64,000 nucleotides of DNA from Bacillota bacterium (GTDB lineage Bacteria; Bacillota; Clostridia; Lachnospirales; Anaerotignaceae): assembly GCA_019422105.1 (NCBI GenBank), contig JAHZDZ010000002.1, forward strand, positions 1 to 64,000. Reading direction: 5' to 3'. The translations under genes were made by a program, and so were the position numbers. Of the stretch, positions 53,443-62,059 are shown piece by piece (positions within the stretch are counted from its first letter, which is position 1; each line of letters begins with the position of its first letter). Under the pieces are notes generated by a model, which saw only the letters and a program-made list of their open reading frames with translations, ran no database searches and was not told where the DNA came from.

Positions 53443-54879
53443 ATGGAATTTGAGACTGTCTTAGGCTTGGAGGTTCACTGCGAGCTCTCCACAAAAACAA
53501 AAATATTTTGCTCCTGCTCCACTGAATTTGGGGGGGAGCCAAACACCCATGTCTGTGAAATCTGCACCGGCATGCCGGGCACTTTGCCAAAGCTGAACAA
53601 AAATGTCGTGGAGTACGCTATACGCACGGGACTTGCCACAAACTGTGAGATTACCAGATATAATAAATTTGACCGCAAGAATTATTTTTATCCGGACCTG
53701 CCAAAGGCTTATCAGGTTTCCCAGCTGTATCTGCCAATCTGCCAGAACGGACATATTGATATAGAAGTAAACGGTGTAAAAAAGGCGATCCGTATCAAGG
53801 AAATTCACATGGAGGAGGATGCCGGAAAGCTGATCCACGACCCGTGGGATGACTGTACACTGGTGGATTATAACCGCTGCGGCGTGCCGCTTTTGGAAAT
53901 TGTGTCGGAGCCTGATTTTTCAAGCGGCGAGGAGGTTATTGCATACCTGACCAAGCTGAAGGCGATTTTGCAGTATATCGGCGTATCAGACTGTAAAATG
54001 GAGCAGGGCTCTCTGCGGGCGGATGTGAACCTTTCCGTAAAGCCTGTGGGACAAAAGGAGTTGGGTACCCGAACGGAAATGAAAAATATCAATTCCTTTA
54101 AGGCTATAGCCCGTGCTATTGAGGGAGAGAGAGAAAGGCAGATTGACCTCATAGAGTCAGGGGAAAAGGTTGTACAGGAGACAAGGAGATGGGATGACAA
54201 TAAGGGTGAGAGCTATGCCATGCGCTCCAAGGAAAATGCCCAGGATTACAGGTATTTTCCCGAGCCGGATCTTGTGCCCATAGAGATAGACGACGCTTGG
54301 ATAGAGAGGGTAAGGGAGGCGCTTCCGGAGCTTCCTGAGGCAAAAAAAGCCAGGTATCTGGAACAATATGCCCTTCCTGAATATGACGTTGACATTATAA
54401 CGGGATCCAGAGCCCTTGTGCGGCTTTTTGAGGACGCAAACAGCGTCTGTGAGAATCCGAAGGAGGTTTCCAACTGGATTATGGGCGAGGTTTTGCGCCT
54501 TGCATCAGAGACAAATACTGACCCGGAGGATATTTCCTTCGATGCCAAAAATCTCGGAAAGCTGATTCTCCTGATTAAAAACAGTGTGGTGAACAGAAAT
54601 ACGGCGAAGACTGTCTTTGAAAAAATGTTTTCGGAAAACATTGAGCCTGAACAGTACATTAAGGATAACAATCTTCAGATGGTCAATGACGACGGCGCGG
54701 TGAGAGGTATTATTGTCGGTGTAATTGAGGCAAACCCGAAATCTGTTGAGGAATTTAAGCAGGGCAATGAAAAGGTGACAAAATTCCTTATGGGACAGTC
54801 CATGAAGCAGTTAAAAGGGAAGGCCGATCCGGCTATGGTCAATAAAATTATTGCGGAGGAATTGGAGAAGCTGAAATAA
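53443..54879 (+). CDS. gatB: Asp/Glu-tRNA amidotransferase subunit B
   Basis: The 478-residue kinase/transamidase subunit activates the tRNA-bound Glu/Asp and uses ammonia from GatA. Signatures are VLGLEVHCEL, CEICTGMPGTLPKLN, RKNYFYPDLPKAYQ, and the C-terminal YqeY-like helical domain. The Cys pairs in CSCS and CEIC bind zinc. AAAGGAGG lies at the end of gatA. A hairpin terminator follows. Confidence 0.97.
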   Translation: MEFETVLGLEVHCELSTKTKIFCSCSTEFGGEPNTHVCEICTGMPGTLPKLNKNVVEYAIRTGLATNCEITRYNKFDRKNYFYPDLPKAYQVSQLYLPICQNGHIDIEVNGVKKAIRIKEIHMEEDAGKLIHDPWDDCTLVDYNRCGVPLLEIVSEPDFSSGEEVIAYLTKLKAILQYIGVSDCKMEQGSLRADVNLSVKPVGQKELGTRTEMKNINSFKAIARAIEGERERQIDLIESGEKVVQETRRWDDNKGESYAMRSKENAQDYRYFPEPDLVPIEIDDAWIERVREALPELPEAKKARYLEQYALPEYDVDIITGSRALVRLFEDANSVCENPKEVSNWIMGEVLRLASETNTDPEDISFDAKNLGKLILLIKNSVVNRNTAKTVFEKMFSENIEPEQYIKDNNLQMVNDDGAVRGIIVGVIEANPKSVEEFKQGNEKVTKFLMGQSMKQLKGKADPAMVNKIIAEELEKLK

Positions 54880-54883
54880 AGAA

Positions 54884-54926
54884 AAAAACAGGCGGATTTG
54901 CTAAGGCAATCTGCCTGTTTTCCGTC
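54884..54926 (+). terminator. terminator of gatCAB
   Basis: AAACAGGCGGATT pairs with AATCTGCCTGTTT (one mismatch) and is followed by a short T-run. Confidence 0.85.
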
Positions 54927-55200
54927 ATTGGCGGAAATGTCTGTACATCAGACTTTTTTGATACTTTTTTGGAGAAAAGTGCATACTGGAAAAATTATTT
55001 GAGCGTCTATAAAAAACGAGGTGCCTGAGAAGATGCCCAGAACATTTGTTAAAGTACGGGGTATGGAGTAGGTGTGAATTTCTGCAATAGAGATCTATAC
55101 TGCAAGGAATGAAAAGAAAGGGCTGCCGCATAAAATGCATGGAAAGGGTGGCGATATTCGTTTTATACGAGTCTCGTCCGGCGAGAGGAGGAAATGGCAA

Positions 55201-55923
55201 ATGGATTTTTTACTGGAAAAAATCATAGCGCACAGAGGTCTTCACAGCAGGGATTTGAAAATACCCGAGAACTCCATGGGGGCCTTTGAAGCGGCCATTG
55301 TAAAGGGACTGCCCATAGAGTTGGATATTCACAAAACGGCAGACGGAAAAACGGTTGTGTTTCATGATGACAATTTGAAGAGAATGACGGGAATGGATAA
55401 AAGAATAAAGGATTGCACATATGATGAGCTGAAAGCATTGAGGCTTGGAGGCACAGAATATGAAATTCCTCTTTTGAGTGATGTGTTTTCATTGGTCGGA
55501 GGAAGGGTACCTCTGCTCGTTGAGGTGAAAACAGATTTAAGGGCGGGGGGGACAGAAGCATGTTTTATGAAGGAGGCAGAGAGATATAAGGGTGAGTATG
55601 CTGTTCAGTCCTTCAGCCCCTTTTCCTTAATGTGGTTCAAAAAAAATGCGCCGTCTGTTCCCAGAGGACAGCTATCCTCCTATTTTGAGGGAGACAGGCT
55701 GGCGGCTTTGAAAAAGCTGCTCTTAAAAAATATGTATCTGAATCCTTTGACAAAACCCGATTTTATATCCTATAACATTGATAATATGCCGGGGAGGATT
55801 ACCGATAAAATAAAAGAAGCCGGAATACCCCTTTTTGGATGGACGGTGAGAAATGAACTGGATTTTCGCCGCATGAGAAATTATTGTGACAGTATTATAT
55901 TTGAAAATTTTATGCCGGCATAA
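55201..55923 (+). CDS. glycerophosphodiester phosphodiesterase
   Basis: The 240-residue protein has the GDPD TIM-barrel signature: AHRG at residues 11-14, ELDIHKTADGKTVVFHDD with metal ligands Glu and Asp and the catalytic His, and LVEVKTD with a further Glu. The C-terminal FGWTVRNE is typical. It hydrolyses glycerophosphodiesters to glycerol-3-phosphate and an alcohol. With no signal peptide it is cytoplasmic. ATG 55201 follows GAGAGGAGG. The longer frame from 55135 lacks a ribosome site. Confidence 0.93.
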   Translation: MDFLLEKIIAHRGLHSRDLKIPENSMGAFEAAIVKGLPIELDIHKTADGKTVVFHDDNLKRMTGMDKRIKDCTYDELKALRLGGTEYEIPLLSDVFSLVGGRVPLLVEVKTDLRAGGTEACFMKEAERYKGEYAVQSFSPFSLMWFKKNAPSVPRGQLSSYFEGDRLAALKKLLLKNMYLNPLTKPDFISYNIDNMPGRITDKIKEAGIPLFGWTVRNELDFRRMRNYCDSIIFENFMPA

Positions 55924-56093
55924 AGCAGGAGGAGAAAGAGCCTCCTGTTTTTTTATAAATACAATTTTACGTAACAATTTCTTAATATTTACAAAATTGT
56001 TAACTTGCAAAAACATAATAAAGCCTCCAATATCCTATTTTTTCAACAAATTTAAGAAATTCTCAATAATTTCGACGAAATTACTTATAGTTC

Positions 56094-56122
56094 TTGACAA
56101 GAAAGTACGGTGTTTGTATAAT
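56094..56122 (+). promoter_or_regulatory. promoter of the NlpC/P60 gene
   Basis: TTGACA (56094-56099) and TATAAT (56117-56122) have a 17-base spacer, 53 bases before the start codon. This is a near-perfect sigma-A promoter. Confidence 0.9.
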
Positions 56123-56174
56123 AAGTATGTAACAAAAATGTAACAAATTGAATGAGATTACTGGAGGATGACAC

Positions 56175-57281
56175 ATGAGCTTGAAGAAGAAGGTAACACA
56201 GGTTATTGTACTGGGTACTATGGTTTCAATGCTTGGCGCAGTACAGGCGTTTGCGCAGGTGAACGGAACAATAATGGGAGACAATGTGAATATCCGTGCT
56301 GGAGAGAGTACAAGTTCAAATGTTGTTGGAAAGCTGAATAAAGGCAAGGAAGTAACGGTAAACGGAAAAAACAATGATTGGTACAGCATATCCTACGACG
56401 GGGTAAATGCATTTGTATCCAGTCAATTCTTAAATATTACACAGGCGACTGCATCTGTTACAGCCAGCGGCGTAAATGTGAGAAGCACACCAAGCACCGA
56501 GGGCGCTGTAGTATCTACAGTAAACACGGGAGACAGTGTGACGGTTATCGGACAGACCGGTGACTGGTATCAGGTATCTTTAAATAATGGACAAGCTTAT
56601 GTGAGCAAGCAATTTCTTCAGGGAAATATGATTGAAAGCGTAGCGGCGGTGAATGCGCCGGCGGCGGCACAGCAGCAGGTAAGCCTGTATGCCATTGTAA
56701 CTGCTACAAGCGGTGTAAATCTCAGGGCAGAGGCTTCCACAGGGGCACAGTCTCTGGGCGTCCTTCCCTATAATACAGTGATGGATGTTATAGAATATAC
56801 AGATAAATGGACAAAGGTTAAAACAGATAACGGTTTAGTCGGCTTTGTCAGCAGTGATTATGCGGCGGTTCGTTCCGGTGAGAAGCCCTCCAGAGGAAAT
56901 TCCTCAAAGGGCGATCAGGTAGTCGCTTACGCAAAGCAATTTATCGGAACGCCTTACCAGTGGGGCGGGACAAATCTGACAAGCGGTGTTGACTGCTCCG
57001 GATTTGTGTATTCTGTTATGAAACATTTTGGCGTCAGCCTGAACAGAAGTTCCAGCGGAATGGCAAGTAACGGCGTCGAGGTTTCCAAATCAGAGTTAAT
57101 TGCTGGCGATTTGGTCTTATTTAATACAGACGGCAGCGGTATTTCCCATGTGGGCATTTATATTGGTAATGGTGATTACATACATTCTTCTTCAGGCAAG
57201 GTATGGGGTGTTACGATCAGTAATTTAAATGAAGCCTACAGTGCTTCTACCTATGTGACGGCAAGAAGAGTACTGAGATAA
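56175..57281 (+). CDS. secreted SH3b-NlpC/P60 peptidoglycan endopeptidase
   Basis: The 368-residue exported protein has a Sec signal peptide (cleavage near AFA-QV, residue 27), three bacterial SH3 domains (about 30-90, 93-150 and 170-232; each with GVNVRS/GVNLRA-type repeats) and a C-terminal NlpC/P60 cysteine peptidase. The catalytic Cys is in GVDCSGFV (near 277) and the His in SHVGIYIG (near 325). It cleaves peptide stems of peptidoglycan. ACTGGAGGA precedes ATG. Monocistronic, with a strong promoter and a terminator. Confidence 0.95.
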   Translation: MSLKKKVTQVIVLGTMVSMLGAVQAFAQVNGTIMGDNVNIRAGESTSSNVVGKLNKGKEVTVNGKNNDWYSISYDGVNAFVSSQFLNITQATASVTASGVNVRSTPSTEGAVVSTVNTGDSVTVIGQTGDWYQVSLNNGQAYVSKQFLQGNMIESVAAVNAPAAAQQQVSLYAIVTATSGVNLRAEASTGAQSLGVLPYNTVMDVIEYTDKWTKVKTDNGLVGFVSSDYAAVRSGEKPSRGNSSKGDQVVAYAKQFIGTPYQWGGTNLTSGVDCSGFVYSVMKHFGVSLNRSSSGMASNGVEVSKSELIAGDLVLFNTDGSGISHVGIYIGNGDYIHSSSGKVWGVTISNLNEAYSASTYVTARRVLR

Positions 57282-57296
57282 AATATACAGAAAATA

Positions 57297-57326
57297 AAAG
57301 GAAGGGTATCACCTTCCTTTTTTATT
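57297..57326 (+). terminator. terminator of the NlpC/P60 gene
   Basis: AAGGAAGG-GTATCA-CCTTCCTT followed by a T-run. Confidence 0.92.
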
Positions 57327-57522
57327 GTATTCCTTGTTTTATGCATTATAAAAAAACAGAATTTCAAAAAAACTTGATATGGAGGTTTGCCTGAGAGCTT
57401 TGGCTTTTGAAAGCAAACAATGAATGAAATTCTGTATCAGAAACCAAAACAATATTTCCTGGATGAAAAAGTTTGATAAGACAGATTAACTTAAGAAAAG
57501 AAATGCAATATGATTTAATGAA

Positions 57523-57556
57523 CAAAAAAAGCTTGATATATTATCAAGCTTTTTTT
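57523..57556. terminator. bidirectional terminator between the NlpC/P60 and LysR genes
   Basis: AAAAAAGCTTGATA and TATCAAGCTTTTTT form a perfect stem with A/T runs on both sides. The remainder of 57327-57724 has no supported gene. Confidence 0.88.
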
Positions 57557-57724
57557 GATCCAATATTTTTTATGATATCTGTCATAAAATCAGGCATTTT
57601 TCTTTTGTTTTTTTATCCCGCTTCTGAAAGAGCCGGTCAATTTATACTTTTACGGTATGTATGAATAATGTCATGCGCTGTTCTGCGTAAGGGCTGTTCC
57701 TTTTATATATGATTCATAACGGTT

Positions 57725-57828
57725 TCACTGGTTTTTTAACAGTTTTGAAAATGAATATATAATTGCAGAAACCACTATGGCAACCAGAACTATACTTTCT
57801 GTCAGGGAAATATGCTTTGATGTGTACG
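57725..57828 (-). other. possible -1 frameshift extension of the LysR gene encoding a membrane helix
   Basis: Directly after an A7 run at the end of the LysR frame, the -1 frame stays open to a stop at 57725. It encodes about 36 residues, TLTYTSKHISLTES then a hydrophobic helix IVLVAIVVSAIIYSFSKLL and KNQ. Whether it is translated, by ribosomal or transcriptional slippage, or reflects a recent one-base deletion, is unknown. Confidence 0.4.
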
Positions 57829-58755
57829 TTAATGTTTTTTTGGGATTTTTGTCATAACGTTTATGAATGCTTTTTCCTCGGGAGACATGGGCCTGTTTTT
57901 TAAGTAAATGACGTAATGTCCCCACATAACCGGAGGAAGCGGCGGTGGAAGCGGAAGAGAAACCAAATCGGGATAAAAGGTAGTTACGGACATGTCGGTT
58001 GTGGCGAAAAAGATGCAGTTCGTTGTGCGAAGCAGGCTGAAGATGACACTTCTTTCTCCCGTATGTATGATTTTTGGAAATTCCTTATATTTCAAAAGAT
58101 CTATTTCCGCGTCGAAATTTGGCAACTCCGTATTGCTTTCAAATGACTGTATAAGAGGAAATTCCTTCAGCCTATCCAATGTGATTTTGTCTTCTGACAG
58201 TAGGGGATGGTCTCTTCTGAGCAGTATACGCTCTTCACAGCTGAAAATAAGTTTGGCGTCAATATTGTTATTTTCAAAAAATTTGCTCCAAAAGCTGGTG
58301 TTTGTCCTGCAAAGAGAAACCATCCCGATATTGGAGGTGCCGTCCAGAATATCCTTGTACACCTTTTGAGGCGGAGTCTCACGGATACTGATGTTGAATT
58401 TTGACAAATCATCCAGATAGCTGTTGCAAAAATCCATTAATGCCTCTGTCACAAAGGTATGTCTGCTTGTTGTTATCCTGACTGTGGGGATTCCGGTATT
58501 TTTTGCCTCGTAGAGCAGTTTGATATTGTTAAACTGAGATAATACTGTTCTGGCGTATTGAATGAATTCCATACCGTCGTCTGTAATGGTAATCCCCTTT
58601 TTATTTCTGATAAAAAGAGTTACATTCAATTCGTGCTCCAGGCTTAATATGGACTTGCTCAGGCTTGGCTGGGATACATAGAGATTTTTAGCCGCCTTAT
58701 TGATAGAGCTGTATTTTGCCACCTCCACGACGTAAATCAACTGCTGCAGAGTCAT
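57829..58755 (-). CDS. LysR-family transcriptional regulator
   Basis: The 308-residue protein has the N-terminal LysR helix-turn-helix (SINKAAKNLYVSQPSLSKSI) and a substrate-binding domain. It is divergent from the YjiH-YjiG-YfcC-M20 operon and probably controls it. ATG 58755 is chosen because GGAGGTGATAG lies just upstream. A GTG three codons earlier is inside that site. It ends IPKKH-stop across seven A residues, with an open -1 frame beyond. Confidence 0.92.
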   Translation of the reverse strand: MTLQQLIYVVEVAKYSSINKAAKNLYVSQPSLSKSILSLEHELNVTLFIRNKKGITITDDGMEFIQYARTVLSQFNNIKLLYEAKNTGIPTVRITTSRHTFVTEALMDFCNSYLDDLSKFNISIRETPPQKVYKDILDGTSNIGMVSLCRTNTSFWSKFFENNNIDAKLIFSCEERILLRRDHPLLSEDKITLDRLKEFPLIQSFESNTELPNFDAEIDLLKYKEFPKIIHTGERSVIFSLLRTTNCIFFATTDMSVTTFYPDLVSLPLPPPLPPVMWGHYVIYLKNRPMSPEEKAFINVMTKIPKKH

Positions 58756-58981
58756 TTCTATCACCTCCTGCTACCATATAGAAAAGGACCCTATTTATTT
58801 AGTATACCATTATATACAAAATATTGATATATTAATATATTACGTAATTATTTAATTATGCCGGGAATAGGTGAGGAAGAGCCCTGTAAAACAAGATTTT
58901 ATTCGGTTATTTTATTTATCAAAGTTTTTTAAGAAAGCTTTCTTTCCTGCAAGAGGCTATGACATTTTCTTAGAAGGCCTT

Positions 58982-59293
58982 TCTCCGCTTTTTCGCGGAT
59001 ACTATACCATAAATTACGCTGAGTTCCTCCAAAACCTTTGGTTTTGTCGGTCGCGTCGCTCCTCGAAGCCTTTAAAGAAGCATTCTTTGACTGTTAATCT
59101 GTCAGACTGCTTCTTTTTAGCTTCTCTCCGCTTTTTCGCGAACATTATACCATAAATTACGCGGAGTTCCTCCAAAACCTTCGGTTTTGTCGGTCTCGTC
59201 GCTCCTTGAAGCCTTTAAAGAAGCATTCTTTGACTGTTAAACCGTCAGACTGCTTCTTTTTAGCTTCTCTCCGCTTTTTCGCGGATATTATAC
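58982..59293. repeat. 143-bp tandem repeat, two full copies plus a partial copy
   Basis: Units start at 58982, 59125 and 59268 (143-base period). Each has TCTCCGCTTTTTCGCG, an AT core with TATACCATAAATTA, GCGGAG or GCTGAG, the hairpin CCAAAACC-TTC/TTT-GGTTTTG, GTCGCTCCT, and a longer dyad AAGAAGC/GCTTCTT. The design matches the 145-bp repeat at 1-200. The array sits between the divergent LysR and YjiH genes. Confidence 0.88.
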
Positions 59294-59428
59294 CATTAAT
59301 GCATAACATTATAATATAGCAGTATTATCATATCGGTACTTTTATGTGCTAAAATAAATACAAGAAAGACGCGCGTAATTCTCAGGTAAATGCACTGTAA
59401 CAAGCGAGCAATTAAAGGAGGGATTGAG

Positions 59429-60094
59429 ATGAGCAAGGATGTAAAAGAAGGAAAGAAGAAATCGGATGTCGGAATTGTAGCTTATTTATCTCTTGTTGTA
59501 GCAATTTTGTTTTTCTCAGGAATATTTAAGGATGCACAGGGACCTATAGCGGCTTTGGATTTCTCTAATCTCTGCGGAGCGTTTGGCGGAATGGGCAAAT
59601 TAACTGACGGAGCGGGAACGTTGGCTGCGAACTTCAGAGGTACAGGCGGCAGCGGCGCAAGGGATGGTTTTTTGTTCGCGGTAACACTGATTCCTCCGGT
59701 CATGTTTGCGTTGGGCGTTGTAAAAATTATTGAAAACCTGGGAGGACTGAGAGCGGCTCAAAACTTATTGTCCCCTGTTTTAAGGCCTTTAATGGGCATC
59801 CCCGGCATCTGTGGTTTGAGTATGATTGCAAGCTTTCAGTCAACGGACGCATGTGCTTCTATGACGAGAAGACTGGTGGAAACGGGAGATTTGACGGAGA
59901 AGGAGAGGATTATATACTGTGCTTTCCAATTTTCCGGCGGCGGTATCTTAACGAATTATTTTTCAAGCGGCGCCGCATTGTTCCCGTTTATTGTAGGCAC
60001 AACTATTTCTGTTCCTTTGCTTTTGGTATTTGTTTTCAAGGTAATCGGTGCAAATATGATGCGTCTTTATGTAAATAAATTTGTAAAGGAGTGA
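59429..60094 (+). CDS. yjiH: YjiH-like nucleoside-recognition (Gate) domain membrane protein
   Basis: The 221-residue protein has about five hydrophobic segments and the nucleoside recognition / Gate domain pattern (PVMFALGVVKIIENLGGL, STDACASMTRRLVETGDLTEKERIIYCAFQFSGGG), as in E. coli YjiH. It pairs with the following YjiG-like protein. In enteric bacteria the pair lies beside isoaspartyl dipeptidase, and here beside peptidases. It probably forms half of a transporter or channel. ATG 59429 follows AAAGGAGGG. Confidence 0.85.
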   Translation: MSKDVKEGKKKSDVGIVAYLSLVVAILFFSGIFKDAQGPIAALDFSNLCGAFGGMGKLTDGAGTLAANFRGTGGSGARDGFLFAVTLIPPVMFALGVVKIIENLGGLRAAQNLLSPVLRPLMGIPGICGLSMIASFQSTDACASMTRRLVETGDLTEKERIIYCAFQFSGGGILTNYFSSGAALFPFIVGTTISVPLLLVFVFKVIGANMMRLYVNKFVKE

Positions 60095-60100
60095 TATAGT

Positions 60101-60613
60101 ATGGCAGAAAATTTAGCAGCAGCCAATACCCCAAATCCTGACGCGGAAGTTAAGGTAAAAAAGAAAAATCCCATTGAGGCATTTGTGGAAGGTGCAGTCA
60201 ATGGCTTAAATATTATAGGAAAGTCCACGGCACCTAATGTTGTATTTGCTTTTATATTAATCAAAATATTGAATATGACCGGATTGTTGGATTTAATCGG
60301 CACTGTTATGAGCCCTATTATGGCGATTTTTGGTCTGCCGGGTGTTGCTGCAACGGTGTTGCTGTCCACAATTCTTTCCATGGGCGGCGGCTGTGGTGTG
60401 GCTGCGTCTCTTGCCACCAGCGGTATGCTTTCCGGAACAGACATTACCATATTGATGCCTGCAATTCCTCTTTTGGGAACACTGGTTCAGTACATGGGCA
60501 GAATTCTGTCAACTGCCGGACTGCCGCCAAAATACTACCCACAGTGTTATGTTATTGCTATTGTGAATGCATTGCTTGCAATGCTTGTTATGAGATTGAT
60601 ACTTCATGTATAG
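60101..60613 (+). CDS. yjiG: YjiG-like nucleoside-recognition (Gate) domain membrane protein
   Basis: The 170-residue partner of the upstream YjiH-like protein has a charged N-terminus, then about four transmembrane segments with the Gate-domain pattern (VFAFILIKILNMTGLLDLIG, LSTILSMGGGCGVAASLATSG). It begins six bases after YjiH with AAAGGAG at the end of that gene. The two probably make one transporter for a peptide-derived or nucleoside-like compound. The substrate is unknown. Confidence 0.85.
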   Translation: MAENLAAANTPNPDAEVKVKKKNPIEAFVEGAVNGLNIIGKSTAPNVVFAFILIKILNMTGLLDLIGTVMSPIMAIFGLPGVAATVLLSTILSMGGGCGVAASLATSGMLSGTDITILMPAIPLLGTLVQYMGRILSTAGLPPKYYPQCYVIAIVNALLAMLVMRLILHV

Positions 60614-60645
60614 GAAACGCTTTTTAATTTGCAGGAGAGATGAAT

Positions 60646-62040
60646 ATGAACCGAAAAGGTAACGGCAAAAAAATGCTTCATGCATTTGCCCTTTTATTCC
60701 TCATTACCTGTATTGCGGCTGTTCTTACCTATATTATTCCGGCAGGGGAATATATGCGGGAGACAGTGGATGGCAGAACGATGGTAGTTGCCGGTTCATA
60801 CCATAGTGTTGATAGAAGCCCTGTAACCCCATGGGGCATATTTGCCTGTGTGTCCAAGGGCTGGTCCTCCGCCAACGATTTAATATTTTTGACGTTTACG
60901 GTGGGTGCGGCTATAAAGGTTTTGGAGGATACGGGAACTATATCCGTGATACTGGGAAATTTGATTTCCAAAATTGCGGGAAAAGAAGAGTGGATGTTAA
61001 TTGGAATTTCTATTGTGTTTTCCCTTTTGGGGGCAACGGGAGCCTTTTCAAACGCCGTGGTTGCAACGGTGCCTCTGGGGGTTATGATTGCCAAACAGCT
61101 GGGGTACGATTCCTTGGTTGGTTTTGGTATAACCTATGCCTCAACCTTTACCGGCTTCGCTGCCGGCTGGTCCAATGTTTTTACGACTGTAATTTCCCAG
61201 AAAATAGCGGAGCTGCCCGTTTTGTCCGGGATGCCTGTAAGAATAGGAGAACACTTTCTGTTTATGGGTATTACGCTGTTTTTTATTATCCGTTATGCCA
61301 GGAAAATAAAAGCAGATCCCACTCAGAGCTTGAGTGAGGATAAAATGGAGCCGCTTGGCAAGGAAGCAGGCTTTTGTGATACAGTAAAAATAACGTTGCG
61401 TCACTGGCTTTTATGTGGAATTACTGTTGCCAGTTTTGCTATTTTAATTGTAGGCACCATGAAATTTAATTTTACAACTGTTGATATGTCGGCTGTATTT
61501 ATCGGCATGGTTGTGCTGACAGGACTGTTTGGTGGCCTTGGTGTGAACGGAACGGCGGAATCCTTTGTGAGTGGATTAAAAAATGTCTGCTTTGCGGCCT
61601 TATTGTTGGGAATGGCGAAAAGCATTTCTGTTGTGCTTACATCGGGTAAAATAATAGATACCATAGTCTATTATATGTCAATTCCGATTTCCTCTGTTTC
61701 CTCTGTGTTTGGCGCCCAGCTGATGTATGTATTTAATTTCTTTTTTAACTTTGTGATACCATCGGGCTCCGGCCAGGCGCTGACTGTTATGCCTATAATG
61801 GTGCCTGTTGCGGATTTGTCGGGAATTACCCGCCAGGTATGCGTGGAGGCATACCGTTTCGGAGATGCCTTGAGCAATCTCCTGTGGCCAACCGCGGGAT
61901 CCATGATGGCCTCCATAGCCATTGCAAAGGTGGAATATGCAAAATATCTGAAATGGGCAGTGCCCTTGGTTTTGACCCATGCAGCGGCGGCCTTTGTGAT
62001 TATTACTGTTGCGCAGGTTGTTCGGTGGGGGCCGTTTTAA
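60646..62040 (+). CDS. YfcC-family (C4-dicarboxylate / amino-acid carrier-like) transporter
   Basis: The 464-residue protein has about 12 transmembrane helices and the YfcC/DcuC (PF03606) pattern: the N-terminal AVLTYIIPAGEYMRE, LLGATGAFSNAVVATVPLG, and near the C-terminus FFFNFVIPSGSGQALTVMPIMVP with DALSNLLWPTAGSMMA. Members act on C4-dicarboxylates, arginine/ornithine or related compounds. ATG 60646 is preferred over 60640 for ribosome-site spacing. It lies in the peptide/amino-acid operon. Confidence 0.9.
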   Translation: MNRKGNGKKMLHAFALLFLITCIAAVLTYIIPAGEYMRETVDGRTMVVAGSYHSVDRSPVTPWGIFACVSKGWSSANDLIFLTFTVGAAIKVLEDTGTISVILGNLISKIAGKEEWMLIGISIVFSLLGATGAFSNAVVATVPLGVMIAKQLGYDSLVGFGITYASTFTGFAAGWSNVFTTVISQKIAELPVLSGMPVRIGEHFLFMGITLFFIIRYARKIKADPTQSLSEDKMEPLGKEAGFCDTVKITLRHWLLCGITVASFAILIVGTMKFNFTTVDMSAVFIGMVVLTGLFGGLGVNGTAESFVSGLKNVCFAALLLGMAKSISVVLTSGKIIDTIVYYMSIPISSVSSVFGAQLMYVFNFFFNFVIPSGSGQALTVMPIMVPVADLSGITRQVCVEAYRFGDALSNLLWPTAGSMMASIAIAKVEYAKYLKWAVPLVLTHAAAAFVIITVAQVVRWGPF

Positions 62041-62059
62041 ACGGAAAGGGGTTTTTTAA

